Below, piece after piece: positions 45,351 to 55,894 of a stretch of 64,000 nucleotides of DNA (position 1 is its first letter; each line of letters opens with the position of its first letter). The position numbers and the translations under genes are program-made. Source of the stretch: Cristatella mucedo (Eukaryota; Bryozoa; Phylactolaemata; Cristatellidae); NCBI GenBank assembly GCA_009760855.2, contig WPIO01000139.1, forward strand, positions 1-64,000, given 5' to 3'. The notes beneath the pieces are model-generated. The model did not search any database. It had not been told where the DNA came from and worked only from the letters and a program-made list of their open reading frames with translations.

Positions 45351-46270
45351 AGGTGATTGCGTATTTTTCACCAACCCTGGGTCGAAAGAAGTAGCTGCTT
45401 CTGGCATAAGACAAGGGAGAATTGCCCATCTGCTATGCACTACTTGAGACGGCAAACTGTATCGGCTGCTTATGCTTGCAAATCTGACTGAGTTTTTACG
45501 GTGCCGGGGGAGGATGCTGTGCAGCACCTCAAGAAAACAGGTCCACCAGAGTCTGTGCAACAATTTCAAGCTGCGACTGACAATGCATATACGGCTCAAC
45601 CCGCGCTTCAACACGCTCCCACCGAATTAGATGATGCACCTCTTCGACGGTCAACCCGAGCTAGACGGCCTGCTAGACTATATGACTATGCATACGCCTC
45701 AGTGGCTGAGGCACTGATCGCTTGCAACAAATTAGACCACGACCCTTCACGATGCACTGAGCAGGACAGAAGCACAGCTGTGGACGGCTGCTATTGAACT
45801 TGCTTTCCTACGTGAGATTAATGTTTATGAGGTAACCCAACTAAAGAGGGACAGAAAGCCATTGCTTAGAATAATGTCTTCAAAGTGAAGCGAAACTCAG
45901 ACGGGTCATAAAACTGCCATAAAGTTCGTTCGGTTGCTTAGGGCTAAGCTCAGGTAGATGGTATTGACTTCACAGAGACATTTGCACCAGTCGCGATGTT
46001 CAACTCTCTGAGAATCGTCTTGCTGACTGCTGCTACGATGGACCTAGAGATCCATTAAGACGATGTCAAGATGGCTTTTCTCCATGGTGACCTTGAGGAA
46101 GAGATATACCTTGAACTACCAGTGGTTAGACCTCAGAGAGGTACTGAACAACATGTCTAGCCACTCAAAAAGTCACTGTATAGGCTGCAAAATGATGACT
46201 CACAATCAGACTACTACATTATGGACATGCTAAAAAGCTACGGTCTGTGGAAAGCAAAGCAGATTTCCTG
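45350..46270 (+). pseudogene. Copia pol remnants: linker, RT fingers, RNase H end
   Basis: The region at 45501-45797 holds the pre-RT linker (LRRSTRARRPARLYDYAYA). After that come NVFKVKRNSDGS near 45870-45905, DGIDFTETFAPVAMFNSLRI near 45960-46015 and DDVKMAFLHGDLEEEIYLEL near 46055-46120, all classical copia RT motifs. SLYRLQNDDSQSDYYIMD is followed shortly by KADFLTKPLGKHKH near 46253-46300, the end of RNase H. The catalytic YVDD box and most of RNase H are missing between them. Confidence 0.82.
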
Positions 46271-46356
46271 ACGAAACCTCTCGGGAAACACAAACATGTA
46301 ATTTGAGTGACTGCTGTTGGACATCGCCCGACTGCATGACTGGCAGTGGCTTCTCA

Positions 46357-46368
46357 GCGATGGGGAGG
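46357..46368 (+). promoter_or_regulatory. Polypurine tract of the copia element
   Basis: gcgatggggagg immediately before the TGTTGG of the 3' LTR, the expected plus-strand priming site. Confidence 0.7.
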
Positions 46369-46667
46369 TGTTGGCTGAATCCCATTCAAAGCCTTTCGGC
46401 CGGATGATTTCACCCTTTAGTGCATCACTGACGGACTCAGGAGACCGGCCATTACTGGAGCTGCAGACTACGGCTGGTTGACTGTACCTCAGCCTACAGT
46501 ATTCATTCAGGACCATTATATATTGGATCCGTTTGAGACTTGCTATTAGTCCCCGTTCCCGTATTTGCATACGATTCACGTTATGCTTGTCGGCTGCTGG
46601 AATAAATTGCCTCAATTTTCTCGATCATTGACTGGTGAATGGCTTCACGGTAGCACAGAATCTCACA
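46369..46667 (+). repeat. 3' LTR of the copia element (299 bp)
   Basis: Starts TGTTGGCTGAATCC like the 5' LTR and ends TCTCACA. Followed at once by agttt, the target duplication. Confidence 0.88.
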
Positions 46668-46704
46668 AGTTTCTGATTGCAACGGCCCTTACTAGAGGCA
46701 TTAC

Positions 46705-46755
46705 TAAAATGCATCGACTCTACTACCCGGAAGTTACTAGAGTCAATGCATTTTA
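46705..46755. repeat. 17-bp inverted repeat (hairpin)
   Basis: taaaatgcatcgactct and agagtcaatgcatttta are complementary with one mismatch around a 17-base loop. The right arm matches the ordinary unit (tgcattttagcc at A 5766). The left arm looks like a local inverted duplication. Confidence 0.75.
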
Positions 46756-47339
46756 GCCATTATAAAGATTCATGACAGGAATGGTTAAATGAAATTCGTG
46801 TAGATTTTGTGTGCAGATTAGCACAATTTTTGTATTCCCAGTACAAGCCTGATAATCACATTTAGTTAAAATTATTAGACCGAAATTATAGTCATCTGAA
46901 TTGAGTACTGATTTATTAACAATTTCAAAAGATTGACTTGAGTGTTTTTTATACCATATTTGTCTTTCGCATCGCCACCGACGGATATCTAGAACATAAG
47001 GCTACCCGCCTCAGCAACTGTGAAATCGTTGATGGTATTTTCAGATTTTCGTTATAGTTCTAAATGGCATGGGCAGTCTTTTTTCATCTTCCTATATCCC
47101 GGACCCCCTTCAAACAATTATTTAATTTACTTTCCTTAATCTTGTTTAGAACATTGACAGCATTGGTGACTTTATCAGGAATTTCCAGCCCTGTGACAAG
47201 CGCAGAAAAGAATTTTGGAAGGCTCATCGACAGCAGAGACGGCGCAAATATGTTCTACATTTTGACTAGTCGCTGTCCATACGACGGTTCTTAGGTGCCT
47301 GCTCAAGCTGCCGCGTTTTCTTTCCAGATAAGGTACACC

Positions 47340-47489
47340 ATGGATGGTGATAAAGGGCCCGTGGGAAACCTAACTCATGAAGAATGCTCCACTCCCGTAG
47401 AATGCCTAGTCTGCAAGAAGCAATTCAGTTGAATCCAAATGCTTGATCTACACAACCAAGATCATTGCAAAGCTATGGAAGGCAGCAAG
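47340..47489 (+). pseudogene. C2H2 zinc-finger first exon, unit E, one stop
   Basis: A 150-nt exon of exactly 50 codons. It begins at an ATG in a good context (acaccATGG) and ends at a donor (AAG|gtatgag). It reads MDGDKGPVGNLTHEE, CSTPVECLVCKKQFS, a stop (TGA), then IQMLDLHNQDHCKAMEGSK. The C-x2-C-x12-H-x3-H pattern is complete except that the residue which is Cys in B is the stop here. This copy shows the ancestral start and length. Proteins with such fingers usually bind DNA or RNA in the nucleus; the target here is unknown. Confidence 0.65.
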
Positions 47490-49262
47490 GTATGAGAGCA
47501 AATTTACCTGGCCACGTTACACCACTGGTCTTTGTTATCGTCCCGTATTTCTGCATGCTCTGAGCATTCAAGATCCATAGCTATCGGACGTTAGACGGGC
47601 ACGTTTAAGTTTGTAATGGTTTAAAAGTGACTCTGAGGACCCTATTTGGATTCCGCGATTGTATCGTTTTGCCTAAACATGCTTAGATATCAATATTCAA
47701 AATACTTGTATTGACGGTCCACTAAGCAGTACAAGGGTTAAAAGTTACTGATATTGTCTTCACTCTAAATTCTCATAGTTGTGATACTCGTCGTACAGAG
47801 TTGTGTTCAATGGTAAATGTTTGAATTTTTGCTAGGCCACTTGTGTGACTCTTGAGCTAGCCTATTCAGATTAAAGACGGCATCAGTTACCCACAAATAA
47901 TTCAGCAGTGAAAATGGCAAAGTGATTGATAGTGCAAGTGTTTTCTACATTCAACGACAGGCAGATAGATTCATCACAGGTCTTATTGCATATGCATAGG
48001 CTTAAGTATTGCTCCTATTTTTATGCTTTGCTTCTGCTTTTCACTGGATATTTAATACGACTAGCGCTTTTTAAATTCATAATGCAAGAGCATTTTTGTT
48101 ATTTTACCTCCCTTTGACTACTCATAATAACTTGAGTTATCTTCACAGAATTCCGATCTTTCGGACGTAGATGGTGCCGAATAGCTGTGGTAAAAGATAC
48201 TTTTCGTGACTTACTTGTCATTATATGCCATCATTATTGACAGTATACATAGGATATTGGAAGAAGAATCAGTCGCTATGATGCGATTTTAGGACTTAAG
48301 AATGATGTAGGCATTTCCCTTAGGACGTTCAGTCCTGCATTATTGCAAGTGAGTACAGGTTGGATTAAGGTCCGTTCTTAATCTAACAGACGGGAGAAAG
48401 ACATGCTTTCATTGGGGTACAGTTATTGAACTGATAGTTGGAAAGTGAGTTGGCTGGAATAACGTTTTGACAATGGCCAGATCTTAGAAGCAATTCTACC
48501 GACTAAGATTCAACGGCTAGACACTTTGTTTTACGGGTTGCTGTCAAATAAGTGAAAACAATGACGTCATTTGTTTCATTTAACACGGTTCAATGGCCCC
48601 TTCATTTAACATCGTTTAACGGCTGTTTGATTCAATACCGTTTAATGCCAAACACTCGTCCTTAGAAGCTGAGCTGAGTCCCCAGTGTGTAGTGTGCTGT
48701 CGTGTTCAATGAATACGAGTCGTGTTTGGTGGGTAATTAATAGCTAGATATTTTTTCGTACGAAGAGGACAGAAAGAGGGCACCACACATCAACTTCAGG
48801 TCCAAGCCACAATCTTGCACTTTTTGAAGGCTCGGGTAATCAATTCATGCACTTGGTGAAAATGAGGAAGGCAATACGAATTCCTCTTAACAATGCATAT
48901 TAATGAGGGATATTGCTGTCTGAAACGAATGCCACTTCGTCCAGCGATTTATTTTCCAGCTTTAGACTCACGTTGAGCTTGACGATCAGTGTTTGCTCAT
49001 CCTTTCACTATAGCACGTGGCTTCAAATTGTCAGAACTCTCCAGCGACTATAATTTCGTGTCTTTTAATGAAGGCAGCCCGAAAGTCACGCCGATAAGGT
49101 TGGCCTTTCAAGAAACATAATGGAGGTACTAATAGTACGGAGGTGCCTTTCGAGTGGCCTAAGTACCAAAAACAAATGTTGTGTAATGCCATTCCACAAT
49201 TAATTTAGTTGAGCTTTCATAATCGGTTGAAGTCAGCTACAGCTGATTAGGTAAATACTTTT

Positions 49263-49526
49263 GTGTTAGCACCAGAGGGCCCAAATTCTTGGAGCGGAGT
49301 TGCAGTTATGCAAGGGAGCTCATCAGCCTCAGAGCTAAATCACTACTCCTACGATGCTCCGGCTTTCTCTGACGTCAGTAAGACTACAGTTTCCCAGAGA
49401 AATAAGATAGCCAGCTCTCAGATAATTACTCTCCGTAACTGTCCCAAATGCAGGAAGACATTTTCAATGATATTCTACATCCAACGCCATTTCAACAGGA
49501 GTGCATGCAAAGAGGCCTCAGTTTGA
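49263..49526 (+). pseudogene. C2HC zinc-finger exon, unit E, open and diverged
   Basis: Reads APEGPNSWSGVAVMQGSSSA, SDVSKTTVSQRNKIASSQII, then NCPKCRKTFSMIFYIQRHFN and RSACKEASV before a stop. All four zinc ligands and their spacing are intact, although the surrounding DNA is well diverged from unit A. The tract just upstream of the acceptor position differs (gtgttag for gtttcag). The first exon at 49078 stops after nine codons, so the copy is unlikely to be expressed in full. Confidence 0.48.
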
Positions 49527-51766
49527 TAAAAGAATCACTCTTTTGACTCATGGCAGGTGCTGGTATGGCAATTGCAGCTCCTTAAAGCATGTGCAAATTA
49601 GTTTGGTCTTACAAGAGCCTACCCTGCATACAAGATTGGTTTGAGGCGGGATAAGTTGTGTCTTACAAAGCAAAATAAAGTGCTGACTTCATCGTGCATG
49701 CTGGAAGCATTTCCCTATGAATGTGAACACGAATCTTGAATTGGCAGCTGTTTTTTAATGAAGAACTTGTTTCCCTACGTGAGACTGATTTATTTTCAGT
49801 CAACCAACTATCCGATAGAAGAGAAGCCATCGGATGCAAATATGCCTGCAAAATGAACTCTCCTTGAAATATTTAAGTGCCATGTTTTTTGCTAAATGTT
49901 AAAGCCAGGTAATTGGTATTGAATTCACAGTGAATTTTCACTTGTATGCACGTAAAATCCTCTGAGAAATGCATCTCTAATGATTTGACGATACTGTAAG
50001 AAAAACAGCTAACAGTCTTCACGTCCCACTACTGCTAGACATGAGCCGAGCTCAACCGGCACTGGCTGCTCAGCGAAAGGAGCTTTTAGCTAAATTCATT
50101 TTACAGTCAGTACAGTCAGGTTGCCCAACTGAGTGATCACACTTACCTGAAGTACCCAACCGGATGACTGTTGACAACGTATATCTTTTTGGAGCCGCAC
50201 ACCACTGCTGATCCATTGAATATCACCAGTCTCTTGGCCATTTGAACTCTTCTAAGACCGAAATAGCAACGGCTGATTCCAGCGTGTTTCTAAGGAGAAG
50301 CCAAAGGCGTTATGAATTTTATGCACGCTGACTTGATCAGTGGATACCGATCATGTAACACTACTTTTTATTGCACCTATACATTTCTTATACTTTCTGC
50401 TTCGTTTATTACGTCCATTTTCTGCCGTCGCCGGCTTTGTCTAAAATCTGTATTACCTTAACTATTGACTTAGGAATGGCTTCAAGACAGTGCTGTGTGT
50501 CCTACTAATTTCCGTGGAATGAAATGCAATTTTGAAGTACGTCGAATAACGAGCAATTAACGAATCCTCTTGCAACGGCAGAGGCAGACTGCAAATGAGC
50601 TACCCAGTTTAGGGTGGTGCGGTTTGGTAGCTTTTTTAGTTATCCCTTGGGTATCCCGCAGCTTTTAACTTTGGTGAGATAGAAAAAGCTAATCCTTTTT
50701 TTGCCTAATTGTGCAGCTTTACGTCAAGCTGAGAGACATAATAAAGTGTACTTTGTGCCTAATTGTATGAATTACTAAGAACAAGAATAAGAATTGTGAT
50801 AGTCTCTTTTTCTCTCCCTGTTGCTCTCTCTTACTTATTCATATTCTTTCACACATCCTTTCTTTCTCTGTTTCTCTATTTGTCACTCTATACTACCAAA
50901 GTATATTATTTTAGGCGATCGTAAATATTAGTTCGTTCAAAGAAAGGTATGGTGAAACTTTACTGTTTGCATTTTTAGAAATCAGAAATGTTATCACTTG
51001 CTTTTAGTTACCAAATTTTGTATACACGTACATATATCTGTCTTAGCGGTTCGCTCGTCATTAGGCAGGTTTTAACTGCCTGACTCAAAATAGAATTGAA
51101 CTGTAGGTCCTAAGAGATATCAGCTAGTGTTGGCAGCTAATGTATGGCACTAGCATAACTTTGCCAAGCATAAAGGTTTAGCTCATTCAAAAATGTTGGT
51201 GATGGTGGAGCTCTATCATACAAAGTCCTTGCTGTCCCAAATTAACGAATGTTGCATCGCTTGTCATCATGAATATTAGGACTACAGCTAATTGAACACA
51301 TAATGCAGCAGCGACACAACCTCTGGGCACAGATTTAACGGGCTCCGCAGGGGGCTGGGCTCCGCGCTTCAAAAAATGTCGATTAACTTTAAAGCTGTTT
51401 TACAGGTCCGATCAAGTTTAGATTAGGACAGGTCAAATTTCACGAGATAGGAAGAGGGCAGTAAAGATTATAAGTGCACAACCGGCTTCTCTATTACAAA
51501 GAGTGCCAGCGTATTTCCGAATGATTATGGTCGTAAGAGTTAAAGCCAACGTCGAGAAAAACGTTCACTCCGAGGTTGGCACAGAGGTTCCAGTAAATAC
51601 GCGAATGCAAAACAGCCTACGCATGGTAACATTCACAAGTCATTACGTTAACTGTAAGCAAAAAATAACTTACTTTGATTTTTCATTCGTTAATTGTGGC
51701 TACGTTCATAATAGGCCACCAGCCGCCTCTTTGTGGTATATCTGCCAACGACGAGTGTGGTGAATG

Positions 51767-52067
51767 TGTAGTGGCTGGTAAGCGGGCAATGGCGGCGAGA
51801 CGATGAACGAACCCCGAACAAGCGAGTCGTCGCCTTGTCGACGATGGCTGTATTATATGATATAACGGCCGTCGTACGTGCAGCTCCAACGCATGTAGTT
51901 GTAGGGGAAAAAAGAGTGGATAGCGTGCGTACTGGCCGACGCGAGCGCAGAAAGTGAAATTCGCGGCAAGGAAAGCGTTCCGTACCGGCAAGGAGCTCGA
52001 CCGTTGGGTGAACGGAACGTCGGCCGGGGGGGGGCGTGGAACCACGTGACGGCGACGACACGCCTAC
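51767..52067 (+). mobile_element. Probable solo LTR (GC-rich 301-bp insertion)
   Basis: A GC-rich block in AT-rich DNA, starting TGTAGTGG and ending CGCCTAC. It interrupts sequence that runs continuously in A, D and G (gtgaacgttccag type). Flanks are gaatg on the left and gaaca on the right, which would be one 5-bp duplication, gaacg, after CpG decay on opposite strands. It contains a nine-G run at 52026-52034. No internal retroelement genes are present. A non-LTR or DNA-transposon relic cannot be excluded. Confidence 0.55.
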
Positions 52068-52835
52068 GAACATTCCAGTATTTTTCAGCGGGAATGCAGA
52101 CGCAACCGCAAGCAAATGCATTGGAAGAGGTCTGTATGTTGATGGATAAGTATTTGTATCACATGTACTTCGGGATTTGCCAGTTAGGCTTATGCAAGCG
52201 ATTAGCGAGAGGTTAATTAGCAAACGTAGCCCAACCAAGATTTTTTGAGACGATTATTATAGTCTTAATAAACTACACCGTTGCTTTAAAAGTCGTGACT
52301 TCAACGCATTCACTCTCTTTTAGCAACGGTCAGCTGGTTAATGAGTCCTCTCCCTGAGCGTGAGCTGCTTTAAGCCTGTGAACGAGTCAGTTGGAAGTCG
52401 CCCGTCGTATCAGCCGTAGAATATGCGGTACTGTTTGCATATTTATAGAATAAAGTGTCGTTAGTGCTAAGTATTGAGTACTTTGTCATAGTCGTGGGCG
52501 TAATGCAAACTTCAGGGATTTGCATATTGTGTACACTTGCTCATTGCTCATTAAGCCACTACCCATTGTAATGAGGCTCACACGGTCACAAAACTGTTGT
52601 CACAAGTTAGGATTTATTTTGCATTTTGTGCACCTGCTATGTGTTCGCCCTGTCGTTTGCCATGGCTGGCCATGAGACAAAAACCTGTGGGTTGACCAGC
52701 TCATAATTATGCTTACAGTGAGAGACTTGCCTCAACCAATTAGACTACCAACACTAGTATGCAGATCCTCCGAAGAAATAATCCATTTGGCGAAAGCATA
52801 TGCAGGTAATTAAAGACGGCTCGGAGTTACATTCA

Positions 52836-52904
52836 TTGTAAAGCACATAGAAAGAGGTTGAGTTCTCTGAGGGCGCTTTATCAAATGCATTATTATTATT
52901 ATTA
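52836..52904 (+). mobile_element. LINE 3' tail, unit F
   Basis: tgtaaagcacatagaaagag, then gggcgctttatcaaatgc and ATT repeats. Counterpart of the D tail, with a cleaner ATT end. Confidence 0.65.
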
Positions 52905-52938
52905 CATCTACTGCGCCCATCTGAAGAGCATCGATGAA

Positions 52939-53145
52939 ATGGCAGAGTCCTCGAAGCGTTTATGGGTGCTGTCTTTTCACCCTGAACTAAAGTACGAGGC
53001 CCCTAAAGACGTTAATATGGACATCGGCGGAAAGATCAAAGGAAATTATAGGAACATGCAGTTGCACGTCCGTGGACGTCTTTTTGACCTTGAGGTCAAT
53101 GTAGAGGAGGTTATGTACGTTAAAAGTGAAATTTGCACTCAGTAA
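52939..53145 (+). pseudogene. Conserved 68-codon frame MAESSKR, unit F (unrecognised)
   Basis: Starts at an ATG and reads MAESSKRLWVLSFHPELKYE, APKDVNMDIGGKIKGNYRN, then MQLHVRGRLFDLEVNVEE and VMYVKSEICTQ before a stop. Unit D (32850-33062) carries the same frame with two stops and a 1-bp loss, but the same terminal stop. Unit E (about 39430-39560) keeps the second half (GRRVLDIEFTVENIVYV). Most D/F differences are silent or conservative. Function unknown. Confidence 0.38.
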
Positions 53146-53264
53146 TAATAACAGTCTAATCTGAGTGAGTGGTTCGAACACGTTTAAGCACGTGCATGGT
53201 GGCGTAGGTAAGTGCGATCGAGACCGAACTCTTGCAGGACTGAACTGTATGGCTCCGTCCATGC

Positions 53265-53345
53265 TGTTTCTGCAGCCCCCTTATCTGCAGCTGCAGCAAC
53301 CATCCCAGCTGTAGTCACAGCTGCTACCACAGCAGCCCACTTAAT
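53265..53345 (+). other. Gln/Pro/Ala-codon-rich tract, unit F
   Basis: The same tract as in D, reading QPPYLQLQQPSQL then a stop in the Gln/Pro frame. Confidence 0.4.
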
Positions 53346-53599
53346 CAGAAACCGTGCTTCCAATCCACCTATCTTTTCAATTAAACTGTGTTGATGATAT
53401 TTTAATAGAGCATGATTTTCATTTGATCATGTACCCTAGTTTTTTGCATATTAAACACAACTAGTTGTAAGGCAAACCAAGATGTGAGAAGTGGGGTTTG
53501 TGCAAAAGATGTTTTATATAAGACACACAGATATAAAAGTAGCACCCTGAGCACAGTTTATATAAAAATGTTTGCGAGCACAATAGGTTGGCATATGGT

Positions 53600-54905
53600 T
53601 ATGAAGCTTTTGGAGACATGCCACATATGCACGGGGAGGACAAAGACCTGCAACGCTGCATAAGGGGTTGCGAAAAAGCAGATCGCGTCTGGCAAAGGAA
53701 AATATCTTTTGTCCTACCAAAGTCTCAAGTATTACAGGTCGCAACGGAGCCCATGTAGAAGCCACCAGGGAATCGCGGAGTGGCCGGATACCAAGTTGGC
53801 TCACCTTGGTGCCCTTCAAGATGTGTGTGATAGTTATGGACGAAGTCAACGATAACCTGCAGGTTGAAACAGAGGGGCTGAGAAAACACTGATTCATCTG
53901 AGGCCGAGTTTCTACTAGGTAGCATGAGATCTGATAAAGAAGAGTTGTCAAAACTCTGCCGGTATGTTCTATAAAGAAGGGCCCCCCCGACTGACCAAGG
54001 GCAGGGCTGCAGCTTCACAAAGTGGGCTGTATAGCTGTATAGTGGAGCGAGTTGCTGTTAATACCTTCGGCTTCTCGACAAATGCATGGCAACAAGAACA
54101 ACTGTGCCTTGTTTTCTTAATTCACTGAGAGGAGTGAGAGCATGAGCGATTCAAGACCAGGATTTGATTATTGTTGCTCATGATATATGCAATTTTACCT
54201 CGTATACATATATCAACAGAAATGCCCTAAGTATTCCAATGCAGTCATTCAACAAATATAAGCTGACAAGTGTGACCTTGGGTACTCTAAAACGCTTAAG
54301 ATAATTGAGAGTTAGGCAAAAGCCGGCTAAGATTGTCGCAGCTGGCGTATGTTGGAAAAAGAAAACAAAAAAGGCAGCCTTTAGAATTTATGATGGGACT
54401 AGCACCGAAAAAGAACAGATTTAGTTATAATCAAGCTGACAAGTAAGTTTTTATAGAGTTGATGTCTCCGATTGATACTGCCCACTGATCAATGGAGCCA
54501 TACAAAGGTTATATTTCGCCGAGATATCCACGTTACTAATCAATGTATTGCAGTTGTCAACCATGCAAAAATAGTTTCAATTGCACTGCAGCGTCCATGG
54601 GCATTGGTTTCCTTTTAGTGTGATGGTGCAGGTTTTAGTTTGTCTTTGGTATAGAAAAATTTGCAAGCAGACCTTTGCTTTTGCTTGGCAATGCACCAGT
54701 TTGCCCACTTGAATCCTATAAAGACGACCTGAAATTGCTCACAATAAAGGTGCTAATTAAAAAATAAAGCTAATATATGGTCGTTTTTGAATTTACTTTT
54801 TGGGGATACGATTTCATAGTGCATGCAAATAGAGTATATCAACAACTAAGAAAGTGGGACTGGCATTGACGGATGGCACCACCCAGTTCACAAACCAAGT
54901 TCACA
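53600..54905 (+). repeat. Internal duplication in unit F, first copy
   Basis: Equivalent to D 34190-35400. It runs from ttttggagacatgccacata to the ggatggcaccacccagttcac segment. The same stretch recurs at about 55255-57230 with the LINE inserted in it. Confidence 0.72.
53668..53892 (+). pseudogene. Conserved frame with TGR-G-HVEA motif, unit F first copy
   Basis: Reads SSITGRNGAHVEATRESRSG, then RIPSWLTLVPFKMCVIVM and DEVNDNLQVETEGLRKH before a stop. Matches the frame in A residue by residue over about 55 codons, with indels kept in threes. Product unknown. Confidence 0.33.
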
Positions 54906-54977
54906 AAGTTCAAAGTTCACAAACGAGGCAGGCGATTTTGAATTTACAGCTGCTTGCAGTTGTGCTGGCCATAACGG

Positions 54978-55388
54978 CTACCCGGCGGCAATACAAAAAA
55001 AAGTTGTTAAATCCGCTAGTATTTCAGAATATTCACAGATTACAGGTTTCTGCTTCCCTCCCTTAAAGACCTGGAGGATCAGATTTCTCAATTTGTTGGA
55101 AGGTGTGATCAATTTGACTACACAATACAGTATATAGCACGGCCGACTAATTGGAATCCTAACAGTTTCAGTCGCAGACCATACAATATTGTGGGTAAAC
55201 ATTTCACCCGTAAGGAGACAGATTGAGGTGTTTCTGTATGCTAGCACAATTGGTTTGAAGATAATGCTGACGCTTCCGGAGACATGCCACGTTTGCACGG
55301 GTGGGACAAAGACCTGCAACCATGCCGCAGTGGTTGGGGAAAAGCACGTCGCGTCCGGCATAGGACAAGGTCTTTCGTCATAAGTCAA
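54978..55388 (-). pseudogene. Long conserved open frame, minus strand, unit F
   Basis: A 136-codon frame containing MPDATCFSPTTAAWLQVF, WHVSGSVSIIFKPIVLAYR and NLILQVFKGGK. Counterparts occur in D (34072-34299), E (39997-40431) and G (62207-62635). The plus strand is also conserved and partly open here, so which strand, if any, was coding cannot be decided by eye. Confidence 0.25.
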
Positions 55389-55566
55389 AAAGTATTACTG
55401 GTCGGAATGGATCCCACGTAGAAGCCACCAGGAAGTCGCCGAGTAGCCGAATACCAAGGTGGCTCACCTTGGAGCCCGGCAAGGTTCCACCGATAGTTTT
55501 GGATGAAGTTCGAGATAAGCTGCAGGTAGACACCGAGGGGCTGAGAAAACACCGAGTCACTTGAGG
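55377..55566 (+). pseudogene. Conserved frame with TGR-G-HVEA motif, unit F second copy
   Basis: A second copy within the duplicated part of unit F. It reads HKSKSITGRNGSHVEATRK, then SRIPRWLTLEPGKVPPIV and DEVRDKLQVDTEGLRKH. It is open from the upstream stop to the final stop. The first and second F copies differ at many third-codon positions while keeping the residues, which suggests past coding constraint. Confidence 0.33.
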
Positions 55567-55894
55567 CAGGGCATATTCTAGGTAGCATGAGATCTGATAA
55601 AGCCGAGTGGTCAAAACTCTTTCACGTATGCTATATAAATGAGCGCCCCACGACGAACTAAGGGCAGTACTACAGCTTCAGCAAGTGGGCACTCCAGTGG
55701 AAAGAGTTGCTGTTGATACCATCGGCTTCCCGACAAATGCATGTCAGGAAAGCTACTGTGTCATGGTTTTTTACTTTACTAAGAGGAGCGAAAGCATGAG
55801 CGATTCATGACCAAGATTTGATTATCGTTGCTCATGCTACATACAATTTTACCTTTTGATGCATAGGTCAATAGCCATGCCTTAAGTATTCCTA

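Larger units (their letters stand above)
43875..46667 (+). mobile_element. Ty1/copia LTR retrotransposon, internally deleted
   Basis: Complete at both ends: 5' LTR 43875-44182, PBS, gag, protease, RT remnants, PPT and 3' LTR 46369-46667. The 5-bp sequence AGTTT flanks it on both sides (43870-43874 and 46668-46672), the target-site duplication expected of a copia integrase. Most of the integrase, the YVDD part of RT and most of RNase H are missing. Remaining parts carry stops, so it cannot move on its own. The LTRs differ clearly from each other (roughly a fifth of bases by eye), so the insertion is old. Confidence 0.9.
37154..50217 (+). repeat. Array unit E, diverged, with copia insertion
   Basis: The longest unit in the window. 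The front half resembles D and G. From about 46700 it matches unit positions 5740-9746, including the C2H2 exon, the minus-strand conserved frame and the C2HC exon. Between these lie degraded LINE remnants, an AT-rich tract and a copia element with a target duplication, which account for much of the extra length. Confidence 0.82.

Noticed and set aside
47064-47294. hAT-type transposase C-terminus (PVTSAEKNFGRLI resembles a dimerisation motif)
   Set aside because: The homologous DNA in A and B does not encode the motif in any frame, and the surrounding residues do not fit the family. The match is probably chance.
51690-52238. A 182-codon minus-strand frame in unit F
   Set aside because: It crosses the edges of the GC-rich insertion and exists only because GC-rich DNA has few stops. 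No relative in other units.
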